DNA from: Terriglobia bacterium
GTDB taxonomy: Bacteria; Acidobacteriota; Terriglobia; Bryobacterales; Bryobacteraceae
DNA: 33,967 nucleotides
Direction of reading: 5' to 3'
Assembly: GCA_020073365.1 (NCBI GenBank)
Contig: JAIQFL010000096.1
Coordinates: 1-33,967, forward strand
Part shown: positions 22,730-32,525 of the stretch, in pieces
Layout: each line of letters starts with the position of its first letter
Position numbering within the stretch: the first letter of the stretch is position 1
Made by a program: the position numbers and the translations under genes
The notes under the pieces: generated by a model
The model's database searches: none
Seen by the model: only the letters and a program-made list of their open reading frames with translations
Told to the model about the DNA's origin: nothing

Positions 22730-25078
22730 ATGAATCCCAGTGGTATCTCACGATGGTTCTCAATCGCGGTCCTGCTGGCCCTTCTCTTGACTCTGAGCAC
22801 GAGGGCCCTTCCGCAGACCACTCCAGCCGGGCGCCTGGACTTCCTCAAGTCCAAAGACCCGTCCTTCGCACTGTTTGCGAACACTTCGGCCGGCGGCCAG
22901 CCAGGCAAGCAGTACCCCGATGAGTTGGTGCTGCTCACCGGCCTTCCCGCGAGCCCCACGATCTCGGCACGAATGGACCTACTCGGAGCCAACAAGCCGA
23001 AGTGTCCGGGCACCTGCGGCGGACTCCGGAACGTAGTTCTTTCGCCCGACGGGGACACCGCGCTGGTCACGTCCGATCCGCACGACAACCTGGTTTCCTC
23101 GCTCTTTCTCTTGAGAAACATCCGGGCTTTCGCACGTGGTAAGAACCCCGGCGACTTGCAAGTCCACGTCTTCACCGACAAGGACGTTCCGCAGTTGCAC
23201 AGCGTCTCCGGACTCGCCTTCGGACCCGACGGACGCTGGGCCGTCGTTAACACGGCTGGACCCGGGCAGATCGATGGCTCGTACAAGAATCCGAAGGGGA
23301 CCGTAGTTGTCATTACCGGACTGCCGGACAACCCGGTGTTCTCGGCCCCATTCTCCGTGCCGATGCACAGCCAGGGGAACATCGACCTCAGCCTCGATGG
23401 AGGAACACTGCTGCTCAACGACACCACCGATTTCTCTGGGATCGTCGGCGGCGGCCCTAAATCCGACCAGATCGTTGTGCGGGGCATTCGCCCCGGAGGC
23501 TCTCCGCGGGTAACCGGCACGTCGACGTTTGCGACACCGCAAGAGTTCCCGCCTGGCCCTACGCCGGTCAGAGATGCAAGACTGACCCTGGACGGCAGGT
23601 TCATCCTCGCGCCCGTTGATTTGATCCGCGAGATCGATACGCAACAAACGCTGGTGGGGGTGAATCAGATTGCGATTCTGGGTCCGGTAAGAAATGGAAA
23701 GCTGGAGACCGCACGGCTGTTGACCGAAGCCGACGGCGTCAGCGGAGGCCCTTTCCAGGCGGGCGTCTCACCCGACGGCGATTCCGCGCTGGTAACCAAC
23801 GTTTTGGATAGCGGCGGGGCGAAACTCATAACCGGCTTGAGTTCCGGCGATCCGGCTCAGTTCCGGCTCAAACCGCTCCCATTCCAGTTCTTCGGCCCGC
23901 CCTTCCCCCTGGGGGCGACTGGACCGGCTGTCCTGGCGCCACACGGCCAGGTGGTCTTCACACCCGATGGGGAGACTGCCCTGGTGGCCAACTGGATCAC
24001 CCCACCAGTGGCTGGCACCGCAGTGACGCCGTCGCTGTCCGTGCTCACCGGTTTCCAAAGCGGCAACATCCACCTGGCGGCCAATCTGAGCGACCCCACG
24101 TTCAATCCGATTGACCAGCGCCAGCAGATCGCCACCTCGCCCGCCGGACTCATCGACTACATCAATCTGTATGCGCCTGTGGGCGACGCGCGAAACAACC
24201 TGATGTCTCTGTTAAACGACGCCATCGCTCGATCCGATCGCGGAGAGCCGAACGACGCGGTGGTCGATCAACTGATGCGCTTCATCCGTGCCGCGTATGC
24301 GCTCGGCCGATCGGGTGTGCTAACCCGAAGCCGGACAGCCACTTTGGTGACCCTGGCCACAGTGGGAATCCAGGTCTTCATCGGCCGCGCCGAGAACGTA
24401 AACGCCGCCGGCTTCGGGCCCGGGTCCGTTGCGCCGGACTCCATCGCCAGTCTATTCGGGGAAGGACTCGGAACATCGCAGGCAGCCTCCACGTCGCGGC
24501 CCATTCCAACCACACTTGCGGGAACAACGGTGACCGTCATCGACAGCGCGGGCACCGAACGGCCGGCTCCGCTGTTCATGGTTTCACCTGGTCAGATCAA
24601 CTACCTGGTGCCGTCTGGGACCGCGGCGGGGAAGGCCACGGCGGTCGTCTCGGCCGGCGGGCGCGTGACAGGCATCGCCACTGTTGACATAGACCCGATC
24701 TCGCCAGGAGTGTTTAGAGCCAGCCCCGGGGGTTATGCCGCCGCACTGGTGACGAGGGTGAAGCCGGATGGCTCACAAAGTGTGGAAGTGTTCACTGGAG
24801 TCATCGACCTCGGCCCGCCGACCGACCAGGTGTACCTGAGCCTGTTCGGCACTGGCATCCGCGGCCGCAGTGGGCTCGCAGCCGTTACCGCGCGCTGGGA
24901 AAGCCCGGAAGCCAGCGGGGAAGCTGCGGTGACCTTCGCGGGAGCGCAGGGCGAATTCGATGGGTTGGACCAGGTGAATCTACTGTTACCGCGCAGGCTC
25001 GAAGGACTCGGCGGCGTAACGTTTGCACTCACCATTGACGGTTGGGACTCCAACACAGGAATCGTAATCGTTCGCTGA
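22730..25078 (+). CDS. Secreted beta-propeller protein with Solibacter C-terminal domain
   Basis: The protein is 782 aa. AAGGAG lies 7 nt before the ATG and the signal peptide is WFSIAVLLALLLTLSTRALP. Residues of about 60-480 contain propeller-like repeats with the SPDGDTALVT theme (LRNVVLSPDGDTALVTSDPH, AGVSPDGDSALVTNV, QVVFTPDGETALVANW). From about 560 to the end it has the pattern I know as the 'Solibacter uncharacterized C-terminal domain' (TIGR03437): VAPDSIASLFGEGL, RPAPLFMVSPGQINYLVPSG, DQVYLSLFGTGIRG and GLDQVNLLLP. That domain probably serves surface display or secretion, but this is unproven. The gene precedes an Oar-type receptor with a 119-bp gap. The propeller ligand is unknown. 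Confidence 0.88.
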   Translation: MNPSGISRWFSIAVLLALLLTLSTRALPQTTPAGRLDFLKSKDPSFALFANTSAGGQPGKQYPDELVLLTGLPASPTISARMDLLGANKPKCPGTCGGLRNVVLSPDGDTALVTSDPHDNLVSSLFLLRNIRAFARGKNPGDLQVHVFTDKDVPQLHSVSGLAFGPDGRWAVVNTAGPGQIDGSYKNPKGTVVVITGLPDNPVFSAPFSVPMHSQGNIDLSLDGGTLLLNDTTDFSGIVGGGPKSDQIVVRGIRPGGSPRVTGTSTFATPQEFPPGPTPVRDARLTLDGRFILAPVDLIREIDTQQTLVGVNQIAILGPVRNGKLETARLLTEADGVSGGPFQAGVSPDGDSALVTNVLDSGGAKLITGLSSGDPAQFRLKPLPFQFFGPPFPLGATGPAVLAPHGQVVFTPDGETALVANWITPPVAGTAVTPSLSVLTGFQSGNIHLAANLSDPTFNPIDQRQQIATSPAGLIDYINLYAPVGDARNNLMSLLNDAIARSDRGEPNDAVVDQLMRFIRAAYALGRSGVLTRSRTATLVTLATVGIQVFIGRAENVNAAGFGPGSVAPDSIASLFGEGLGTSQAASTSRPIPTTLAGTTVTVIDSAGTERPAPLFMVSPGQINYLVPSGTAAGKATAVVSAGGRVTGIATVDIDPISPGVFRASPGGYAAALVTRVKPDGSQSVEVFTGVIDLGPPTDQVYLSLFGTGIRGRSGLAAVTARWESPEASGEAAVTFAGAQGEFDGLDQVNLLLPRRLEGLGGVTFALTIDGWDSNTGIVIVR

Positions 25079-25179
25079 CTGCTCCCGTCGAAGCGCGTCA
25101 GTCTGAAGACACTCCTTTTGCGGAGTCCTGAATCGAAGAGCGCGCATTTTCTCCACTCCCGGATGGTGTATGCTTTTGT

Positions 25180-28100
25180 GTGCGTCTCCCCAGGATTATG
25201 CGATTCGCTCTATTCATCTCTGCGATCGCGGCGTGTCTGGCACAAAGCAACACGGCGACGATCAGCGGTGCAATCACCGACGCGCATGGCGCCGTAATCG
25301 CCGGCTCGGTGGTCATGGCGATCAGTGACGCCACCGGCATACGTGCCACTGTCAAGACCAACGACTCGGGCTTTTACGTCATCCCCGATCTTCCCATTGG
25401 CGGCTACTCGCTCACCGTGGAAAAGCAGGGGTTCCGGCGCTACGTGCACAGTGGTCTCATCCTGACAACCAGCATGATCCTGGAGCTGAATGCCACACTC
25501 GAGCTGGGCGCGGTCACTGAAATCGTCAATGTAACGGCGCTTGAGCCGCTCGTTAATACGCGCACATCAGCCGTTACGGACGTGATCGACCCGAAAAGCA
25601 TTGAGGACCTTCCGTTGATCAACCGTCGCACAATGGGCATTCTTCGAACGTCGGGCCTCGCCGCATTCATCGGCAATGACAACCTGCCGACCTACTCGCT
25701 TGCCGGTGGCCGCGTCCAAAGCCAGATGGTTTGGATCGACGGAGGCACTGGACAAAACATCAGGGTAGGACCAGGGCAACAGAATGTCGATCCACCCGTG
25801 GAAACGATCCAGGAGATCAAGATTTTGGCCAACAACTATCCGGCCGAGTATGGCGGCTCGGCCGGCGGTGTGGTCATCGAAACCACAAAGTCCGGCACTA
25901 ACCAGTTGCACGGCTCCGCCTATGAATACCTCCGTAACGATGCCATGGATGCACCCGGATTCTTTGCGACGGTAAGTAATGGCGCGAAGATCAAGCCGGA
26001 GTTGCGGTACAACGTTTTTGGAACGACCGCCGGCGGGCCGATCCGCCGCAACCGGACCTTCTTCTTTGGGGCATACGAAGGAACGCGGCGCCGCACTGGC
26101 TCGACTACCACCTTAACTGTTCCCACCGAGATTCAGCGCAACGGCGATTTTTCACAGACGTTCAACTCCAGCGCGCGCCTGATTCCGATTTATGATCCCG
26201 ACATGGCCCCGAGGCAGGCGTTTCCGGATAATGTAATTCCCAAGAACCGCCTGGATCCGGTGGCCATGAAGCTGTTGAACTATTTCCCGCACGCCAACCG
26301 AGCCGCGGATACGATCGCTGGCGCAAACAATTTCCGGGCGAACAACGTCACTGCCGTAACAGGCGATTTCCTGGCGGGCAAGGTGGACCACAGCCTGGAC
26401 GAAAAGAACCGATTGACCGGCCGCTACATACGGTATCGCCAGAACACAGATCCGTCTAGCGTGTATCCCGATCCCGGCGCGGATCCCGCCACTCACAACC
26501 GCGGTGGGTCCCAGTATTTATACGGTTCCTGGACGCACATCCTCAGCGCCACCAGCGTGAACGATCTGCGCTACACCTATGTCAACCGGAGATCGCATGT
26601 CATTTCATCGGGCGTGGGGGGAGATTATCCAAGGAAAATCGGCCTGATCGGGGTTGACCAGCTCGCGTTTCCGCAGTTCCAGTTGACCGGAGGGTATAGT
26701 CCTCTCGGCTCCGCCGCGCAAGAGCGGCGGCAAAACCCGATTGAGCAGCACCAGTTATTGAACAACCTCACATGGCTCAGAGGTCGTCACGCATTGAAGT
26801 TTGGCTATGAAGCCCGGTTTTCGCACAATCACGATGTGAACCTGGCGACGCCTTCCGGCAGATTCGTGTTTGGCGCGGAGAACACGGGATTCCCAAGCAA
26901 TGCGTCGACCGGGAACGGATTGGCCTCTCTGCTACTCGGGCTTCCAACATCCTTCAACCAGACCGTGGTACCGGCGCTGGATCGCCACAGTTGGTACCTC
27001 GCCGGATTCGCGCAGGACGACTGGGCCGTGAGCACGAAGCTGACGCTGAACGCCGGGATGCGCTGGGAATTGGATACACCGCTTTTTGACTCGAATCTGC
27101 GTATGAATGGATTCGATCCGCGGGCGATCAATCCCATTTCGGGCACTCCGGGGGTCGTGAAGTTCGCGGGCGTAGGCGGTTATCCCCAACATCCGTATCG
27201 ATTCGACTGGAACAATTTTGGCCCGCGGTTCGGCTTTGCCTGGGAACCGCTGGGCCCGAAAAACGCAGTCATTCGCGGAGGTTACGGAATCTTCTTCGCT
27301 CATCCGTTCGACAATGTGGAAACCACCGCCGCAAGCCTGGGCTTTTCTCTCTCCGCCACTATCAACACTGTTGACGGCATCACGGCACCCTTCCTGTTGC
27401 GCAATGGGGTGCCGCCTGTGACTCCACCGTCGCCCGCTCTCGACGACGCCTTCGGCGCCGTTCGGCTGGGCCAGAGCACGACCACGCCGGTCAGCTATTT
27501 CGAGCGCGATCGAGTATCCGGCTATTCTCACCAGTTCAATCTAACGGTTCAACGGCAACTGCCTGGATCGATCGTCTTGGAAGCGGGCTTTCTGGGCAAT
27601 TTGGGACGGAAATTACCTTCGGCCGATCTGAGCATCAACCAGGTTCCGCCGCAGATCCTGGGCCCGGCTCATCATTCTCAGGCGGACCGGCCATTTCCAC
27701 AATTCAGCGACGTTGTCCTGCTCGCTCCGTCCTTCGGAATTTCGAACTATTGCGCAGGACTGTTCAAGGTTGAAAAACGTCTCTCCCGTGGTTTGAATCT
27801 GATGAGCGGTTACACCTGGTCGAAGTTTCTCGGCAATACCAACGACACGGCAAATCCCGGAGCGGAGCTTTAGGTCAAAACAGCGGACCATACTCCAACC
27901 TCTACAATCGCCGGGCTGACTACGGCCCAGCGGAGAGCGACATCGAGCACCGTTTTACGGTCAGTTCGGTCTACGAATTGCCTTTTGGTAGAGGACGCCG
28001 ATGGCTTGTTCGCGGGTTTACGGGCTCTCTGGCTGGAGGCTGGTCGATTGCCGGATTGACCAGCCTCCAAACCGGTCCTCCCTTAACCGCGACAACCTCC

Positions 28101-28478
28101 ACAACGCAAATGAGCAATGGATTCTCCGCCGGCTTGCAGCGACCGGACGTCGTACGAAATCCGAATCTCTCGCCCGATCGGCGTTCCGTGACCCGCTGGT
28201 TCGATACGGACGCCTTCTCCCAGCCTGCCCCCTACACTTTTGGAAATGAAGGCGTGGGAATCATCCGAGCTCCCCGCTGGATTAACTCGGACCTTGCTTT
28301 GCTGCGGAACTTCGCTGTGACCGAGCATGCGCGGTTGCAGCTTCGCGGCGAGTTCTTCAACGCTTTCAATCACACGAACCTGAATCCGCCACGCCCGGCC
28401 TTTGGCTCGTCATTCGGCGTCATCAGTTCCGCAGGACCCGCCCGCCAGATCCAGGTGGGTGGGCGGCTGCTGTTTTGA
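25180..28478 (+). pseudogene. Oar-type TonB-dependent receptor, interrupted by a one-base frameshift
   Basis: The first frame (25180-27873) encodes a signal peptide (MRFALFISAIAACLAQ, if the ATG at 25198 is used; a GTG at 25180 is also in frame). It continues with a carboxypeptidase-regulatory-like domain (TATISGAITDAHGAVIAGSV) and a plug-like region (GGSAGGVVIETTKSGTNQLH). Beta-barrel strands up to MSGYTWSKFLGNTNDTANPG end in AEL-stop at 27871. The receptor continues at once in the -1 frame: GGT at 27873 gives GQNSGPYSNLYNRRADYGPA, then PFGRGRRW and a normal C-terminus (LRGEFFNAFNHTNLNPPRPA ... GGRLLF) to 28478. Adding one T to CTTTAGG gives Leu-Leu-Gly and a full protein of about 1,099 aa, normal for the family. 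It is either a recent pseudogene or a sequencing/assembly error. Confidence 0.85.
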
Positions 28479-28488
28479 GATGTGGGGT

Positions 28489-28511
28489 GCCCCTGCTTGT
28501 TCAACAGGGGC
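28489..28511. terminator. Hairpin between convergent receptor and glnA genes
   Basis: GCCCCTG (28489-28495) and CAGGGGC (28505-28511) form a perfect 7-bp stem with a 9-nt loop in the 47-bp gap between convergent genes. It lacks a T-tract; a bidirectional terminator role is inferred from position. Confidence 0.45.
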
Positions 28512-28525
28512 TAGCGAAGTGGCGC

Positions 28526-29935
28526 TTAGATGTCGTAGTAGAGCGCGAACTCGTAGGGATGCGGCCGCAATCTCACGGCCTCCGCCTCGTTCTTCCGCTT
28601 GTAGTCGATGAATGTCTCGATCAAGTCCCCGCTGAACACGTCGCCGCGCATCAGGAACGAGTGGTCGTCTTCGAGGCAGCTTAGGGCTTCGTCGAGCGAA
28701 CCCGGCATGGATGGAACGCTCTTCATCTCTTCCGGCGACAGGTCGTAAATGTCTTTGTCGAGCGGCTCGCCTGGATTCAGCTTGTTGAGCACGCCATCGA
28801 GACCGGCCATCATCATCGCCGCAAATGCCAGGTATGGATTCGCCGACGGATCGGGCGGCCGGAACTCCACGCGCTTCGCCTTCGGGCTGGCCGAGTACAT
28901 CGGGATGCGGCAGGCCGCCGATCGGTTGCGGCGCGAGTACGCCAGGTTGACCGGCGCTTCGTAGCCCGGCACCAGCCGCTTGTAGCTGTTGGTGGTGGGG
29001 GCGATGATCGCGGAAAGCGCGCGCGCGTGCTTCAGCAGGCCGCCGATATAGTGCAGCCCCATCTGGCTCAAGCCCGCATAGCCATCTCCGGCGAACAGCG
29101 GCTTCCCGTCCTTCCACAAGCTCTGGTGTGTGTGCATGCCGCTGCCATTGTCCTGGAACAGTGGCTTCGGCATGAAGGTCACGGTTTTGCCGTACTGGTT
29201 GGCGACGTTGCGGATGACGTACTTGTACAGCATCATGTTGTCGGCCGACTTCACCAGCTTGTCGAACCGCTGATCGATTTCGCACTGGCCGCCGGTGGCG
29301 ACTTCATGATGGTGGCACTCGATGTTCAACCCGCACTGGATCATGGTCTGTACCATTTCGCTGCGCAGGTCCTGGTAATGATCGGTGGGGGGCACCGGGA
29401 AGTAGCCTTCTTTATAGCGCGGGCGGTAGCCCAGGTTGTTTTCCCGGCGGCCGGAATTCCAGCGCCCTTCCTCGGCGTCGATAAAGTAGAAACCCGAGTG
29501 CTGGTTCTGATCGAAGCTGACGTTGTCGAAAATGAAGAACTCGGCTTCCGCGCCAAAGTAGGCGGTATCGGCGACGCCGCTGTTCTTCAGGTACAGTTCC
29601 GCCTTCTGGGCGATCCAGCGCGGATCGCGCTCGTATCGCTGCTTGGTGATCGGGTCTTTCACGTCGCCGTACATCACCAGCGTGGGGGTTTCGGCAAAGG
29701 GATCCATGAACGCAGTGGTCGGATCCGGAATGAGGAGCATGTCGCTCTCGTGGATCGCCGCCCAGCCGCGGATACTCGATCCATCCATACCGAATCCTTC
29801 TTCGAAACTCTCCAGTTCCAGCTCGTTAATCGGATAGGAAACGTGATGCTGCAGGCTCGGGATGTCGGTGAATCTCAAATCGAGCTGCTTGGCGTCGTTC
29901 TTCTTGGCAAACTCCAAGACTTCTTGCGGGTTCAT
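28526..29935 (-). CDS. glnA: Glutamine synthetase type I
   Basis: The protein is 469 aa, the GSI length, with GGAGG 4 nt before the ATG. It converts glutamate, ammonium and ATP to glutamine in the cytosol. Motifs seen: the DGSSIRGW N-terminal signature (FGMDGSSIRGW), GAEAEFFIFD with metal-binding glutamates, NIECHHHEVATGGQCEI, NGSGMHTHQSLWKDGKP, KRLVPGYEAPVNLAYSRRNR and RVEFRPPDPSANPYLAF. DKDIYDLSPEE carries Tyr397, the same number as the adenylylated tyrosine of E. coli, so GlnE-type control is possible. It lies 89 bp downstream of the GlnD-like gene on the same strand and is probably co-regulated with it. The gap shows no clear terminator. Confidence 0.97.
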   Translation of the reverse strand: MNPQEVLEFAKKNDAKQLDLRFTDIPSLQHHVSYPINELELESFEEGFGMDGSSIRGWAAIHESDMLLIPDPTTAFMDPFAETPTLVMYGDVKDPITKQRYERDPRWIAQKAELYLKNSGVADTAYFGAEAEFFIFDNVSFDQNQHSGFYFIDAEEGRWNSGRRENNLGYRPRYKEGYFPVPPTDHYQDLRSEMVQTMIQCGLNIECHHHEVATGGQCEIDQRFDKLVKSADNMMLYKYVIRNVANQYGKTVTFMPKPLFQDNGSGMHTHQSLWKDGKPLFAGDGYAGLSQMGLHYIGGLLKHARALSAIIAPTTNSYKRLVPGYEAPVNLAYSRRNRSAACRIPMYSASPKAKRVEFRPPDPSANPYLAFAAMMMAGLDGVLNKLNPGEPLDKDIYDLSPEEMKSVPSMPGSLDEALSCLEDDHSFLMRGDVFSGDLIETFIDYKRKNEAEAVRLRPHPYEFALYYDI

Positions 29936-30024
29936 CTAACCTCCAAATGAGAATCTTAGTGTAGTGCGCCGGCCATTCGGAAATCCATTCTTTCTATTGG
30001 CCGGATAAACAGTTGCATACGTGG

Positions 30025-32517
30025 CTAACAGGCCGCGATGAGTCTCTCCCGAAGCCTTTCCTGAGCCTCTGGAGACAGCTTGTGTCCATCGTACGCCACA
30101 TAGAAGACATCGATCGCGCGACGGCCCTTGGTGTCGATCAGGACCACGTCGATGTTGTAGCCGCTGGAGGAGAACACGGTCGCCAGGCTGTACAAGAGCC
30201 CGGGCCTGTCCTCAGCGATAATCTCAACCAGAGTCGCGGTCTCGCAGGCTTCGGAATCAAACCTCACCTGCGGAGGGGTGGAGCGAGCTTTGGTTTCGGG
30301 AGGCCGATTGCGCATGAGGCGCTGGGCGTCGGTGCGCCCCAGTGCGACGCGCCGGATCAGGTCGAGCAGCCGTTCGACCTCCGGGGGGTTCAACTGGAGC
30401 ATCCGTTTCGGATCGGCGAAGACAAAGGTGTCGAGGATGATGCCCCCGGAGTTGGCGAACGCCTCGGCCTTCAGAATATCGAGGCCGAAGCTGCTGATGG
30501 CGCCGGCGAAGGAGGCAAACAGAAATGGCCGATCGCGCCCCACCACCGTGAGACGGTACGCTCCCTCGATCTCATCGAGTTGCACGGCCACGCCGGTGGG
30601 CCGGCTAAGTTCATAGAGCTGCAGATGGGCCGCAGTTTCCGCGGCCGTGCGCGCCCGGAGGTACCGCACCGGAAAGCCCTTCAGGAAGTCGGCGCGGCCG
30701 GGTAAATCTGCCGGGAGTTGTTGTATGCGGTCGGTTTCCAGTTCCCTGGTCAGTTCCTCGCGAGTGGCCGAGTAGGCTCGCCAGAGCCGCTCCAGGCGCC
30801 AGGGAGTCATGGCTTCGGGATTGCGGGCGGAAATCGAGGCGTAGGTGAACACCGTCAAAGCCTTCAGTCTTTCTACGGTTCCAGCTTGCCCGGCCAGCAT
30901 TCGTGCCGTGGCGGGATCGTCGACGTCGCGGCCGGTAATGGCGTCCGTCAGATCGCGCTGGTGCTCGATGAGGAACTGGACGTCATTCCGGTCGCCTTCC
31001 GGCATCCCGATTCGCGCCCCAGTGGGGCAGGCGCTTCCGCCTGCCAATTCCGTTCGGGGCATGTAATGGAACAGGAGCGCGAACAGAAGAATCGTGGGGT
31101 CATCAATTTCCGAGAGCAGATCTGAAAAGCGCTGCCGGGCGGGATCCATGCCTGGGCCCAGCGCGCCAACACACTCGACCGCCGCGAGCGTGTACTGGTC
31201 TGCGGTGTAGCGGTGCTCGGGATCGGTGACCGGCAAGTCTTCAATGGCGGCCCACTCGGGGAAGAGGGCCGGCAGCAGCCCACAGTTCTCCAGGGCGCGC
31301 ATGGCCATTGCCGCCTGCGGGCAGGAAAGGACCCTCTTGAGCGCGGGCCAGAGCGGCCGAGGCTGAGGCTGAGCGCACCAGGCGGCAAACGCACCGCGCG
31401 CGGCTTCCAGGCGCCGCTCGGTTTCAGGTGCGGGCGGTACGCCGTGGCGTCCGATAAACTCGAGCAGCCGAAGCACCATGGAGGGGTCGGTTTCGAACTG
31501 GCCCGGCATACGCAGGAGCACCCGCTCCCGCGATACGGTGAACTCGGCGTTGGAGAGGCGCGTGCGCTGCTCGCGGAAGCTTTCCAGAAGCGAACTCTGG
31601 CCCCGTTCGGATCGGTCGAGAGCGCGACGCGCTTCGGCGAAGATCGCTCGCGCGCGGCGGAAATACTCGCGCATCCACTCCGCCGGTGTTTTGCCGGCTG
31701 TGAATGCCTGTCCGGAGAGCGCCTCCTGGGCAGCGGAATCCATCAGGTTCGCATCGCGCCCGGCGTGGTAATGCAGAAAGCAGCGCGCGGACCAGACTAC
31801 CGTAGTAGCCTCTGCGATCGCGGCGGACCGCTCCGGCTCGCCTGCAAGCGTCGTGAGCCGGTCGATCAGCCGCAGATCGCGCAGACCTCCAGGGAATTCC
31901 TTGACGTCGGGTTCCAGGTGATGGCAGGTATTGGCGTAGCGGGCGTGCCGCTGGCGAGCGGCCTCCGAGAGATGGCGGGCGATCTCGTGAGTATGCTTCG
32001 ACAGTACGGCCGGCAGGCGGCTTTCGAAGCGGTCGTGGAGCGCTCGGTCTCCGGCCAAAAACCGGCGGTCCAAGAGGCTGGCAGCCAGTTCCAGATTGTG
32101 CTTGTGCGCGTCGAGGCAGTCGGCGACGGTGCGGACGGTATAGTTCAACCGAAGCCCGGCGACCCACAGCAGGCGCGCAAACTCGGCCGAGTATTCGCTC
32201 GCATCCGGGGAATCCAGGCGGTCGAAGAGGATAATGATATCGGCGCCGGAGTAAGGAAAGGTCTCCATGCGCCCGTAAGCGCCGACCGCCAGCATGGCGG
32301 CGGACCGCGAGAATAGTGGTTCGATCGAGGCGCGCCAGGCATCCAGCACGATGGCGTCGGTTGCCTGGGTCAGACCGGTGAGTACGGCCGCTGGTGAGCC
32401 GCATGCCAGAAACTCGTCCGCGATCCGGCGCCAGGCACTGGTGGATGGGAGCGGGCCTCCTGACACAGCTTTCACGCTCCGTTGAATGTCGGTCCTCAAG
32501 GCTCCAGTATCACCCAT
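30025..32517 (-). CDS. GlnD-like protein (PII uridylyltransferase homologue) with degenerate catalytic motifs
   Basis: The 830-aa frame has GlnD domain order: nucleotidyltransferase (about 70-200), UTase linker (EFPGGLRDLRLID), HD region (about 440-560), and two ACT domains (YRLTVVGRDRPFLFASFAGA, about 670-740; ATLVEIIAEDRPGLLYSLAT, about 755-830). GlnD normally adds UMP to PII with the first domain and removes it with the HD domain. Here VGGYGR...SDxDLLI reads VGAYGR...SGADIII (Gly91 instead of the first metal-binding Asp). The HD signatures DEHT, LFHD and EHH read DQYT (HRYTADQYTL), LFHY (His484-Tyr485) and EHQ. A palindromic repeat lies in frame after the lost HD motif. Long open coding with intact ACT domains argues for a retained, perhaps purely sensory, role. 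The start is uncertain, with no ribosome binding site. It is upstream of glnA. Confidence 0.82.
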   Translation of the reverse strand: MGDTGALRTDIQRSVKAVSGGPLPSTSAWRRIADEFLACGSPAAVLTGLTQATDAIVLDAWRASIEPLFSRSAAMLAVGAYGRMETFPYSGADIIILFDRLDSPDASEYSAEFARLLWVAGLRLNYTVRTVADCLDAHKHNLELAASLLDRRFLAGDRALHDRFESRLPAVLSKHTHEIARHLSEAARQRHARYANTCHHLEPDVKEFPGGLRDLRLIDRLTTLAGEPERSAAIAEATTVVWSARCFLHYHAGRDANLMDSAAQEALSGQAFTAGKTPAEWMREYFRRARAIFAEARRALDRSERGQSSLLESFREQRTRLSNAEFTVSRERVLLRMPGQFETDPSMVLRLLEFIGRHGVPPAPETERRLEAARGAFAAWCAQPQPRPLWPALKRVLSCPQAAMAMRALENCGLLPALFPEWAAIEDLPVTDPEHRYTADQYTLAAVECVGALGPGMDPARQRFSDLLSEIDDPTILLFALLFHYMPRTELAGGSACPTGARIGMPEGDRNDVQFLIEHQRDLTDAITGRDVDDPATARMLAGQAGTVERLKALTVFTYASISARNPEAMTPWRLERLWRAYSATREELTRELETDRIQQLPADLPGRADFLKGFPVRYLRARTAAETAAHLQLYELSRPTGVAVQLDEIEGAYRLTVVGRDRPFLFASFAGAISSFGLDILKAEAFANSGGIILDTFVFADPKRMLQLNPPEVERLLDLIRRVALGRTDAQRLMRNRPPETKARSTPPQVRFDSEACETATLVEIIAEDRPGLLYSLATVFSSSGYNIDVVLIDTKGRRAIDVFYVAYDGHKLSPEAQERLRERLIAAC
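31022..31047. repeat. Dispersed palindromic repeat, copy inside the GlnD-like gene
   Basis: This 26-bp unit runs GTGGGGCAGG...GCCTGCCAA and matches 6905-6930 at 24 of 26 positions. The core stem is GGCAGG/CCTGCC. It is read in frame on the minus strand as part of LAGGSACPTG (about residues 491-499), in the place where GlnD proteins have the segment after the HD motif. Confidence 0.75.
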
Positions 32518-32525
32518 AGCGGCGG

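Noticed and set aside
27862..27876. Programmed -1 frameshift in the TonB receptor
   Set aside because: The sequence around CTT TAG lacks a slippery heptamer and no obvious stimulatory stem follows; a one-base mutation or read error is simpler.
28410..29285. Minus-strand frame of 291 codons inside glnA
   Set aside because: Out-of-frame shadow of glutamine synthetase, whose motifs are complete in the other frame.
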